This document shows positions 7,172-13,581 of a stretch of DNA of 13,581 nt, one piece after another (within the stretch, counting starts at the first letter, position 1; each line of letters starts with the position of its first letter). Location: contig JAJZVM010000109.1 in the NCBI GenBank assembly GCA_021845645.1, positions 1 through 13,581 of the forward strand, in the 5' to 3' direction. Made by a program: the position numbers and the translations under genes. The stretch comes from Bacillota bacterium (GTDB taxonomy: Bacteria > Bacillota_E > JAJZYS01 > JAJYTV01). The notes below the pieces were generated by a model. The model did not search any database. It saw only the letters and a list, made by a program, of their open reading frames with translations, and was not told the DNA's origin.

Positions 7172-9247
7172 CTACGGCGCGACGGGCCGGGCCTTGCCGC
7201 CTGCGCTCTCGAGCGTGCGCCAGACGCGCTCGGGGGTCAGCGGAAGTTCCGAGAATGTGACGCCGTAGCGCCGCTCGAGGGCCCCGGCGACCGCCGCAGC
7301 GAACGGTGGCACGCCGCCCTCGCCCACGCCTGTGCTGCCATAGGGTCCTGGGCCGTCCTCGTTCTCGACCAGCACCGACGTGAAGTCCTCGAGCATGTCC
7401 TCGAACGTGGGGACGCGGTAGTCGACCAGGCTGCCATTGATCAGCTGGCCGTCGCGCCACTCCAGGGACTCGAACAGCGTGTGGCCGAGCGCGTGCGTCG
7501 CGCTGCCCCACTCCTGCCCCTCGCAGAGCTCGGGCTGGATCGCCTTGCCGAGGTCCGCCACGGAAACGTACCGGCGCACCGTGACAACGCCCGTCTCGGG
7601 GTCCGCATCGGCCTCCGCGAGAGCCATGCCCGTCTCCCAGAGCACTGGCTTGCCGCTCACGCGCACCCCTTCGTGGGGGCCCGAATAGCCGACGCCGATG
7701 ACCTCCTGCGCAGTCTTGAGCCCACCGACCTGCCGCCGCGCGTCGCGGCATGCCGCCTGCACCGCGCGACCCATCACCGTGGTGGAGCGCGAGGCGCCCG
7801 TCGAGCGGTCGTAGGGCGCGAGATCGGTGTCCGAAGAGACGACGGCGATCAACTCCGGCGCGATGTCGAGCTCCCGCGAGGCGATGCTCGCGAAGACCGT
7901 CTTCGCGCCCTGCCCGAGTTCGCTGGACGCCGCCTGCACCGTGGCGCTGCCGTCCGGATGCAAGCGCACCATCGCGACGGAGACAGGGCTCGCCCCGGCG
8001 CCGGCCGTGGCGCAGGCGATACCGCTCAACGGGCCGTAGCCTCCCTCGTCCGCGAGCGTGTCGAGGTCGCCCCGGAGGTCGACCGAGAGCGGCAGTTCGC
8101 CGGGGCGCAGTACGGTGCCGCGCGGCGCGAGGTTGCGCCTTCTCAGTTCGACCGGGTCGAGCCCAATGTCGCGCGCGATGCGGTTCAGCTGCGTCTCGAG
8201 GGCCCAGACGGTCTGCGGCTTGCCGATCGAGCGGAAGGAGCCCGCCGGGCTCTTGTTCGTGTAGACGGCGATCGCCTCGACATCGAAGGCCGGCACCTCG
8301 TAGCAGCCGACGAGCTGCGCGATCGCCGAGTTCGCGACGCGCGGTCCGTTGTCGGCGTACCCGCCGGTGTCGAGCCAGACCTTCGCCTCGCGGGCCACGA
8401 TGCGGCCGTCCGCGTCGACACCTGTCTTCGCCCAGATGCGGGCATCGTGCCTGCGGTTCGTCAGGATGGCTTCCTCGACAGAGAACTCCATGCGCACAGG
8501 CCGACCCGCCTTGCGGGCCAGCGCCGCAGCCACCGGCTCGTACTTCGTGTAGCTCTTGCTGCCGAAGCCGCCGCCGATGAACGGCACGGCGACGCGCACC
8601 TGGCTCAGCGGCAGAGCGAACATCTCCGCGAGTTCGCGCTGGACCTGGAAGGGGTGCTGCGCCGTGCTCCAGACGGTCAGGCGTCGGCCGCGCCAGTAGG
8701 CGAGCATGGTGTGCGGCTCCATGGCGTACTGGTAGGTGCTGGGGAACTGGAAGACGTCTTCGCGGACGTGGACCGCCTTGGCCCAGCCCTGCGCCAGGTC
8801 GCCGTCCTTGATCCGCAGGTCGACACAGTAGTTGCCCTTCGCATGAATGCTCGGCGCACCTTCGCGCAATGCTTCGTCGATGTTGAGCGCGGCGGGCAGC
8901 GGCTCGTAGCGGATCTCGATGGCCTCCGCGGCCTCCTGCGCCGCCTCGGGCGTCTCGGCCGCCACCGCCGCCACAGGGTCGCCGATGTACCGCGCCACGC
9001 CCTGCGCGAGCACGGGCCTGTCCTTGACGGCATGGCCGTAGAGCCCGAGTCCCGCGACGTCGTCGGGCAGAAGCACGCAGACGACGCCCGGGATCGCCAG
9101 CGCTCGCGCGGTGTCGACGCCAACGATGCGCGCGTGTGGCACCGTGCTGCGCACGAGCTTGCCGCAAAGCATGCCCGGCACGCGCAGATCGCCCGTGAAT
9201 CGCGCTCTGCCCGTCACCTTCTGCCAGGCGTCCTGCCTACGATCCAA
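7172..9247 (-). CDS. Second molybdopterin-binding subunit, xanthine dehydrogenase family
   Basis: The 691-residue product is a complete but compact Mo-cofactor subunit of the xanthine dehydrogenase/CoxL family, which hydroxylates N-heterocycles, aldehydes or aromatic acyl-CoAs with water as oxygen source. Visible motifs are the N-terminal hammerhead domain (DAWQKVTGRARFTGD, 6-20), GGGFGSK (225-231), SFRSIGKPQ (337-345), ELGQGAK (443-449), ASRSTT (485-490) and GVGEG (640-644). Glu643 matches the catalytic base and Arg339 the substrate-side Arg of xanthine oxidase; Ser232 stands where bovine enzyme has Glu802. It is paralogous to the gene just upstream but lacks about 80 residues, mainly before residue 160 and around 508-535. 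The start appears to be TTG at 9245-9247, overlapping the upstream stop by 11 nt, with GGAGGAGG 9 nt ahead, inside the upstream gene. This arrangement implies translational coupling. Confidence 0.9.
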   Translation of the reverse strand: MDRRQDAWQKVTGRARFTGDLRVPGMLCGKLVRSTVPHARIVGVDTARALAIPGVVCVLLPDDVAGLGLYGHAVKDRPVLAQGVARYIGDPVAAVAAETPEAAQEAAEAIEIRYEPLPAALNIDEALREGAPSIHAKGNYCVDLRIKDGDLAQGWAKAVHVREDVFQFPSTYQYAMEPHTMLAYWRGRRLTVWSTAQHPFQVQRELAEMFALPLSQVRVAVPFIGGGFGSKSYTKYEPVAAALARKAGRPVRMEFSVEEAILTNRRHDARIWAKTGVDADGRIVAREAKVWLDTGGYADNGPRVANSAIAQLVGCYEVPAFDVEAIAVYTNKSPAGSFRSIGKPQTVWALETQLNRIARDIGLDPVELRRRNLAPRGTVLRPGELPLSVDLRGDLDTLADEGGYGPLSGIACATAGAGASPVSVAMVRLHPDGSATVQAASSELGQGAKTVFASIASRELDIAPELIAVVSSDTDLAPYDRSTGASRSTTVMGRAVQAACRDARRQVGGLKTAQEVIGVGYSGPHEGVRVSGKPVLWETGMALAEADADPETGVVTVRRYVSVADLGKAIQPELCEGQEWGSATHALGHTLFESLEWRDGQLINGSLVDYRVPTFEDMLEDFTSVLVENEDGPGPYGSTGVGEGGVPPFAAAVAGALERRYGVTFSELPLTPERVWRTLESAGGKARPVAP

Positions 9248-11555
9248 TGCGTCCCACCTCCTCCTGGACAGCCTCTCGCAGCGTTTCTCGCGCCTTGACC
9301 CCGAGCATTGCCCGCCAGATCTTCTCAGGGGTCAGGGGCAGGTCGCCCAGGACCACGCCGGTGGCCCTGTAGACGGCGGCAGCGATCGCGGCGGCCGCAA
9401 CGGTGGTCGAACCCTCCCCGACCCCCTTCGCGCCCATCGGCCCCGGCCCGTCCTGGTTCTCCACGATGACCGTCTCGAGCGAGTCCGGCACATCCCCAAA
9501 TCCCGGCACGCGGTAATCGATCAGGTTGCCGTTCACAAGCTGGCCGTCGGCGTAGGCCATTTCCTCGTAGAGGGCATGGCCGAAGCCCATGACGAGCCCG
9601 CCCTCGTCCTGGCCGCGGACAAGGTCGGGATGGATCGCCTTGCCGACGTCCGCGACGGAGCGGGCCTTCAGCACCGTCACCTCGCCCGTCTCCGGATCCA
9701 CCCGCACGGCGACACTTGCCGCGCCGGTCTCCCAGAAGGGCGTGATGCCCTTGAGCGGCATGTCGCCGACCTCGCCGACGTAGGAGCCCTTGCCGACGAT
9801 CTCGCCGCCATTCATGCCGAACTTGGCCCTGACCGCTTCGGCATAGGTCATGGTCCGCTCGCCGTGGGCCAATCCTCCCGCCGCAACGGTCACCTGGGTG
9901 GGGTCGATGCCCCAGGCCCTGCCGGCGATCTCCCGCAGCTGCTCCTTGACGTCGTTCGCCGCACGCTGACAGGCAAGGCCGCTGAGTGTCGTCGAACGGG
10001 ACGAGCTCGTCGCCTGGTCGTAGGGCGTGACGGCCGTGTCGGGCTCAAGCATGCGGACCTGGTCCACCGGGATGTCGAGGGCCGTGGAGACGATCTGCGG
10101 CAGCACGGTGCGGGCTCCCTGCCCGATCTCGACCGTCGAGGCGAGAAGCGTCGCCGAGCCGTCCGCCCTGAGACGCACCACGGCATGCGACACGAAGGGA
10201 GCTCCCGTCGACTTGAGCGAAATCGCGATTCCCCGGCCCGTGTGCGGTTCGTCCAGGACGGCAGCCCAATCCGCCCCTGCCGCCTGCTCGAGGTCTTGCT
10301 TGAGGTTCGCGTCGACCGGCGCGTCGTCCGGGGAGTAGCGCTCGCCGGGGCGCAGGAGGTTCCTGCGTCGCAGTTCCTGCGGGTCGAGGCCCAGAGCATC
10401 CGCCATGCGCTCGGTCTGGAGCTCGTAGCCGAGCACCAGCTGCGGCACGCCGTAGCCCCGGAAGGCGACGGCCGGCACCGTGTTCGTGTACACCCCGTAG
10501 GCGTCGATGCGGGCGTTCGGCACGCGATAGGGTCCGAGCGCGACGTAGCCCGCCTTCTGCGTCACTCTCGGCCCGACATCCGCGTAGGCGCCCAGGACGT
10601 AGTGGACCTCGACGTGGCGCGCGACGATTGTGCCGTCGGAGCGCACGCCGGTGCGCACGCGCACTCTGGCGGACGGCTTTCTGGCCGTGCGAAAGGCTTC
10701 CGCCGAGCTGAGGCAGAGCTGCACCGGGGCTCCGCAATGGCGTGAGAGCGCCACGGCGAGGGGCTCGATCTTGGTGTAGCACTTGCCGCCGAAAGCCCCG
10801 CCGACATAGGGGACGACCACCCGCACACGGGACAGGGCGAGCGAGAAGATCTCCGCCAGTTCCTGGCGCACAGTGAATGGGGTCTGCGTCGAGGTATGGA
10901 CGGTGAGTTCGCCCCCCTGCCAGTCGGCGAGGCAGGCGTAGGGTTCCAAGGCGGCATGGTGGACCATCGGGTAGGTGACCGTGTCCTCGAACACCGTCAC
11001 GCCCGGCCTTGCGAAGATCGCGTCAGGCTCCTGGCCGCGGCGGAAGTGGAAGTCGTGGACGATGTTCCCCTGACGGCCCGCGAGGTCCGAGAGATCATGG
11101 AAGTGGCCCGCCGGACGCAACTGCTCCTCGTGCACGAGCACGGCCCCCGGCGCCAGCGCGGCATCGAGGCTGAGGACCGCCGGCAGGGGCTCGTAGTCCA
11201 CCTCGACCGCCTGCGCACCCGCCTCCGCCGCCCACTCGTCGCTGGCGACGACCGCAACGACAGGCTCACCCTCGTAGCGCACCCGTCCCATCGCGAGGAT
11301 CGGCTGGTCCTTGAAGGCGGCGCCATAGAAGGGGTCGATGCCGACGAGGTCGTCGGCCGTGACGACCGCCACGACGCCTGCCACACTTCTGGCGGCATCG
11401 GTCTTGATCCCTCGGATCCAGGCATGGGCGTAGGGGCTGCGCACGATGCGCGCCGACAGCATGCCGGGCAGCGCGAGGTCAGAGACGTACTCGGCCTGAC
11501 CCGTGACCTTCTCCCAGGCGTCCTTGCGCGGCACGCCTTCACCGATCCCGTGCAT
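9237..11555 (-). CDS. First molybdopterin-binding subunit, xanthine dehydrogenase family
   Basis: The 772-residue product has the normal length and complete motif set of the family's large subunit: hammerhead start (DAWEKVTGQAEYVSDL, 12-27), GGAFGGK (252-258), AFRGYGVPQ (364-372), EIGQGAR (476-482), SSSRSTT (517-523) and GVGEG (711-715). Glu714 is the expected active-site base and Arg366 matches bovine Arg880. Cys259 replaces Glu802 of bovine xanthine oxidase, which argues against xanthine as substrate. I chose ATG 11553-11555 although the frame stays open far upstream: AAGGAGG lies 9 nt before it (11565-11571), the protein then begins exactly where homologues do, and the upstream part overlaps the [2Fe-2S] gene. 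The ribosome binding site overlaps the preceding stop codon. It should assemble with the FAD and Fe-S subunits encoded just upstream. Confidence 0.93.
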   Translation of the reverse strand: MHGIGEGVPRKDAWEKVTGQAEYVSDLALPGMLSARIVRSPYAHAWIRGIKTDAARSVAGVVAVVTADDLVGIDPFYGAAFKDQPILAMGRVRYEGEPVVAVVASDEWAAEAGAQAVEVDYEPLPAVLSLDAALAPGAVLVHEEQLRPAGHFHDLSDLAGRQGNIVHDFHFRRGQEPDAIFARPGVTVFEDTVTYPMVHHAALEPYACLADWQGGELTVHTSTQTPFTVRQELAEIFSLALSRVRVVVPYVGGAFGGKCYTKIEPLAVALSRHCGAPVQLCLSSAEAFRTARKPSARVRVRTGVRSDGTIVARHVEVHYVLGAYADVGPRVTQKAGYVALGPYRVPNARIDAYGVYTNTVPAVAFRGYGVPQLVLGYELQTERMADALGLDPQELRRRNLLRPGERYSPDDAPVDANLKQDLEQAAGADWAAVLDEPHTGRGIAISLKSTGAPFVSHAVVRLRADGSATLLASTVEIGQGARTVLPQIVSTALDIPVDQVRMLEPDTAVTPYDQATSSSRSTTLSGLACQRAANDVKEQLREIAGRAWGIDPTQVTVAAGGLAHGERTMTYAEAVRAKFGMNGGEIVGKGSYVGEVGDMPLKGITPFWETGAASVAVRVDPETGEVTVLKARSVADVGKAIHPDLVRGQDEGGLVMGFGHALYEEMAYADGQLVNGNLIDYRVPGFGDVPDSLETVIVENQDGPGPMGAKGVGEGSTTVAAAAIAAAVYRATGVVLGDLPLTPEKIWRAMLGVKARETLREAVQEEVGRIGS

Positions 11556-11569
11556 TGGCCCTGCCCTCC

Positions 11570-12052
11570 TTACGACCTGGCCGTTTCGCGGGCCGCGTGC
11601 TGGATCGAGGTGACGATCGCATGGTAGCCGGTGCAGCGGCAGATGTTTCCGCGCATGTAGGCCTTGATCTCGGGCACGCTCGGGTCCGGGTTCTCGTCGA
11701 GCAAGGCCTTCGTCGCCATGATCATGCCCGGCGTACAGAAGCCGCACTGCAGGCCCTGATGGTCGACGAACGCCTGCTGGATCGGATGGAGCGTCTCGCC
11801 ATCCGCCAGGCCCTCGATCGTCTGCACGTCCCTGCCTTCGCATTCGAAGGCGAGGTAGGTGCAGGAACTGACCGTCTTGCCGTCCACGAGGACGGTGCAG
11901 GCGCCGCAGACCTCGACGTCGCAGGATTTCTTGGTGCCTGTGAGGCCGAGTCGGTTGCGCAGTACGTCGATGAGCAGTTCGCGCGGCTCGATCTCGAGCG
12001 CGACGGCCCTGCCGTTGACCCGCATGTGGAGTTCCAGCCTCGGCGCCTTCAT
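11570..12052 (-). CDS. [2Fe-2S] subunit of molybdenum hydroxylase (CoxS/NdhS type)
   Basis: This 160-residue protein carries electrons from the Mo site to FAD. It has both cluster domains of the family. The N-terminal plant-ferredoxin-type fold holds Cys44, Cys49, Cys52 and Cys64 ([16 protein letters not shown]). The C-terminal four-helix domain holds Cys103, Cys106, Cys138 and Cys140 (QCGFCTPGM and ICRCTGY). All eight ligands are present and the length is typical. ATG 12052 overlaps the stop of the FAD subunit gene by 4 nt (ATGA), and the TAA stop lies 14 nt before the start of the first Mo subunit gene, so these genes are co-translated. A GAGGG-type ribosome binding site precedes the start. 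Confidence 0.95.
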   Translation of the reverse strand: MKAPRLELHMRVNGRAVALEIEPRELLIDVLRNRLGLTGTKKSCDVEVCGACTVLVDGKTVSSCTYLAFECEGRDVQTIEGLADGETLHPIQQAFVDHQGLQCGFCTPGMIMATKALLDENPDPSVPEIKAYMRGNICRCTGYHAIVTSIQHAARETARS

Positions 12053-12927
12053 GCCTGACCCTCTTCCATCCGCCCGACTGCCTCAAGCACCGCCCGCCGC
12101 GTCAGGACCTCGACCAGGTGGCGCTTGTATTCGACCGAGCCCGTCAGATCCTCGGTGGGATCGGACTCCGCCGCGGTCAGGGCGGCGGCTTCCGCCGCGC
12201 CTGCCGCTACCTCCCGCCACGTCCGGCCGCTGAGAGCCGCCTCGGCGGAACGGCTGCGCTGCGGCACGTAGCCGGCGGCGCCGATCGCCACGACCGCCCG
12301 CCCACAGTTGCCGGGATCCTCGCCCGGCTCGAGGAGCACCCCCGCGATGCAGCTCGGCCGCTCGTGGTGGCGGAAGCGCTGGTAGCCCGTGCGCGTACCT
12401 TCCCTGCATGCGGGAAACTCGATGTGCAGCAGCAGTTCGCCCTGCTCGACGGCCGACTCGTACGGTCCGCGGAAGAACTCCCACGCCGGCACGCGACGGA
12501 CTTGGTCCAGACCCTGGATCGTCATCGTCGCCTCGAGCAACAGGCTCAAGACTCCGATGTCCGAGTGCGGCTCGGCGAAGCAGAGGTTGCCGCCGATCGT
12601 GCCGACGTTGCGCACCCGCACGTTGGCGACGTCCCGCTCCACGCGGGAGATCAGGGGCGCGAGGCGTTGCAGCTCGGGCGAGAGTTCGAGCCGCCGGTGC
12701 GTCACGGCGGCACCGATCCTGACGACTCCCTGCTGTGTGCTCGCGATCTCGCCGAGAGCGGCGATGTGCTTGATGTCGACAAGCCGTTCGTAGCGGGATA
12801 GTCCCTGCTTCATCAGGAGCAGGAGCTCTGTCCCGCCGGCGTAGTAGGCGGCCTCGTTGCCTGCGTCATGCCAGGCCCTGACCGCCTCTGCGGCGCTCTC
12901 GCACCGCACGTGTTCGAAGGGCCGCAT
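12049..12927 (-). CDS. FAD-binding subunit of molybdenum hydroxylase (CoxM type)
   Basis: The 292-residue product is the medium subunit of the xanthine dehydrogenase/CO dehydrogenase family, which holds FAD and passes electrons to NAD, quinone or another acceptor. The two family FAD motifs are present: [12 protein letters not shown] (29-40) and [10 protein letters not shown] (107-116). The C-terminal domain (about 180-290) has the usual CoxM layout. The frame is open to 13167, but ATG 12925-12927 is the right start: the protein then begins with [16 protein letters not shown], the normal N-terminus of the family, the length is typical, and a G-rich GGGGGTGG lies 5 nt upstream. It is the first gene of the tightly coupled FAD, Fe-S, Mo, Mo set and follows the amidohydrolase gene by 283 bp, a gap large enough to hold a promoter. 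Confidence 0.93.
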   Translation of the reverse strand: MRPFEHVRCESAAEAVRAWHDAGNEAAYYAGGTELLLLMKQGLSRYERLVDIKHIAALGEIASTQQGVVRIGAAVTHRRLELSPELQRLAPLISRVERDVANVRVRNVGTIGGNLCFAEPHSDIGVLSLLLEATMTIQGLDQVRRVPAWEFFRGPYESAVEQGELLLHIEFPACREGTRTGYQRFRHHERPSCIAGVLLEPGEDPGNCGRAVVAIGAAGYVPQRSRSAEAALSGRTWREVAAGAAEAAALTAAESDPTEDLTGSVEYKRHLVEVLTRRAVLEAVGRMEEGQA

Positions 12928-13210
12928 CAGGCCACCCCCGGTAGGCAGCGCCGGCGGGCAGGAAGGGCCAAGCCCCCTGCGGTCTTCGGCCAGCCTGCGC
13001 CGCTCGGCCGATCCAACGGAAACGAACTGTAGTGCACGGCACTTGCCTCCCAGCTGAGTCCTCGTCCGTCGGGCGACCGGGCAGCCCGACATCTCCACCG
13101 CACGCAGGGGCATGCCGCGCCCTGTCGCGGGATTGCCACCACCGCCGGAGCGCACGCCCCTGGGCAATGCCCAGCCCGATCCCGGCAGGGCCCACGCACA
13201 ACCCCGCCGC
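12928..13210 (-). other. Intergenic region between amidohydrolase and FAD subunit genes
   Basis: No gene is supported here. A perfect 7-bp inverted repeat with a 9-nt loop (GTCGGGC at 13068-13074, GCCCGAC at 13084-13090) lies about 120 bp after the amidohydrolase stop, and a 5-bp hairpin (AGTGC/GCACT, 13031-13043) lies nearer the FAD subunit gene. Either could be part of a terminator or an operator. I see no clear promoter boxes. Confidence 0.35.
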
Positions 13211-13581
13211 CTAGCCCTGGCGCCTTACGAACACTCCACGGGGGTTCTGTCCCACGAGTTCGCCATCCTTGGCCACGACCTGGCCGCGCACGATCGTGTA
13301 GATCGGCAGGCCCTGGACGTGGAAGCCGTGGAACGGCGTGTTGGGGTTCTTGCTGTGGCCCTTGGTCTGGTCGACGACGCCGTGCTTGTCGAGATCGACG
13401 ATCGTCACGTCGGCGTCCGCGCCGACATCGAGGTTGCCCTTGCGCGGCCACAGGCTCCAGGCCTTCGCAGGGTTCTCGGACTGGACCTTGACGTAGTGGT
13501 TGATCGTCATGCGGCCCTGCGCAACCTGCGTCAGCATCACCGGCACGTTGTACTCCACGCCCGCCCAGCCGGACTGCGGCT
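13211..13581 (-). CDS. C-terminal part of a cyclic amidohydrolase (dihydroorotase/allantoinase/hydantoinase type), cut by window edge
   Basis: Only the last 123 or so codons are inside the window, and the frame stays open to base 13581. The visible part has the family signature: WAGVEYNVPVMLTQV, then SENPAKAWSLWPRKGNLDVGADADVTIVD, where the chain returns to the C-terminal beta-sandwich, and finally a typical GLPIYTIVRGQVVAKDG ending. These zinc enzymes hydrolyse cyclic amides such as hydantoins, allantoin, dihydroorotate and dihydropyrimidines. The metal-binding residues lie in the missing part, so the exact substrate class cannot be told. It precedes the molybdenum hydroxylase genes on the same strand, which suggests a shared pathway. 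A GTG at 13556-13558 is within the domain and is not a real start. Confidence 0.88.
   Translation of the reverse strand, partial: PQSGWAGVEYNVPVMLTQVAQGRMTINHYVKVQSENPAKAWSLWPRKGNLDVGADADVTIVDLDKHGVVDQTKGHSKNPNTPFHGFHVQGLPIYTIVRGQVVAKDGELVGQNPRGVFVRRQG

Noticed and set aside
6584..9298. Very long plus-strand open frame (about 900 codons) opposite the UbiD and second Mo subunit genes
   Set aside because: It is antisense to two genes with complete family motifs and encodes an Arg/His/Asp-rich sequence typical of a shadow frame in GC-rich DNA.
11556..12086. Upstream extension of the first Mo subunit to a 949-residue protein
   Set aside because: The extra part overlaps the intact [2Fe-2S] gene in another frame and has no family similarity, while ATG 11555 has a good ribosome binding site and gives the normal N-terminus.
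12866..13042. Small minus-strand frame from a GTG near 13040 preceded by GGGAGG
   Set aside because: The spacing looks good, but the product is a short Arg/Pro/Ala-rich peptide overlapping the start of the FAD subunit gene, with no recognisable feature.
12928..13167. Upstream extension of the FAD subunit to 372 residues
   Set aside because: The added 80 residues are Arg/Gly/Pro-rich and unlike the family; the internal Met at 12927 matches the usual start and length.

Overview
This is a high-GC window (clearly above 60% by eye) of a bacterial chromosome. Most gene starts carry strong GGAGG-type ribosome binding sites. One gene is a clear relative of dipicolinate synthase subunit B, a protein best known from endospore formers, so I lean towards a high-GC, spore-forming Bacillota lineage. 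This is an inference from one gene plus base composition, not a firm placement. No tRNA, rRNA, insertion sequence or CRISPR array was seen.

Layout, left to right. Positions 1-899 hold no gene I can support. A plus-strand gene (900-3035) encodes a secreted lipoprotein with eleven BNR/Asp-box motifs. It converges on a minus-strand gene (3270-4388) for another predicted lipoprotein of unknown function. All remaining genes also lie on the minus strand, so they are transcribed from right to left: a cyclic amidohydrolase (13211-13581, cut by the window edge), then an FAD subunit (12049-12927), a [2Fe-2S] subunit (11570-12052) and two successive molybdenum-cofactor subunits (9237-11555 and 7172-9247) of the xanthine dehydrogenase family, a UbiD-type decarboxylase (5552-7012), and the DpaB-like flavoprotein (4572-5123).

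The four hydroxylase genes are tightly coupled (an ATGA overlap, a 14-nt gap, an 11-nt overlap) and form one operon; ubiD follows after about 160 nt. A perfect 13-bp hairpin after ubiD probably marks the 3' end of that unit. The DpaB-like gene has its own leader. That leader can fold into a nested RNA structure closed by a 9-bp helix just upstream of the ribosome binding site, a riboswitch-like arrangement that I cannot assign to a known class.

Functionally, the right-hand cluster looks catabolic: a molybdenum hydroxylase to oxidise a (hetero)aromatic ring, a prenylated-FMN decarboxylase to remove a carboxylate, and possibly a cyclic amidohydrolase to open a lactam or cyclic amide ring. Both Mo subunits lack the Glu that xanthine oxidases use to bind purine, so the substrate is probably not xanthine. 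The points most worth a second look are the structured dpaB leader, the DpaB-like protein beside UbiD, and the tandem Mo subunits.
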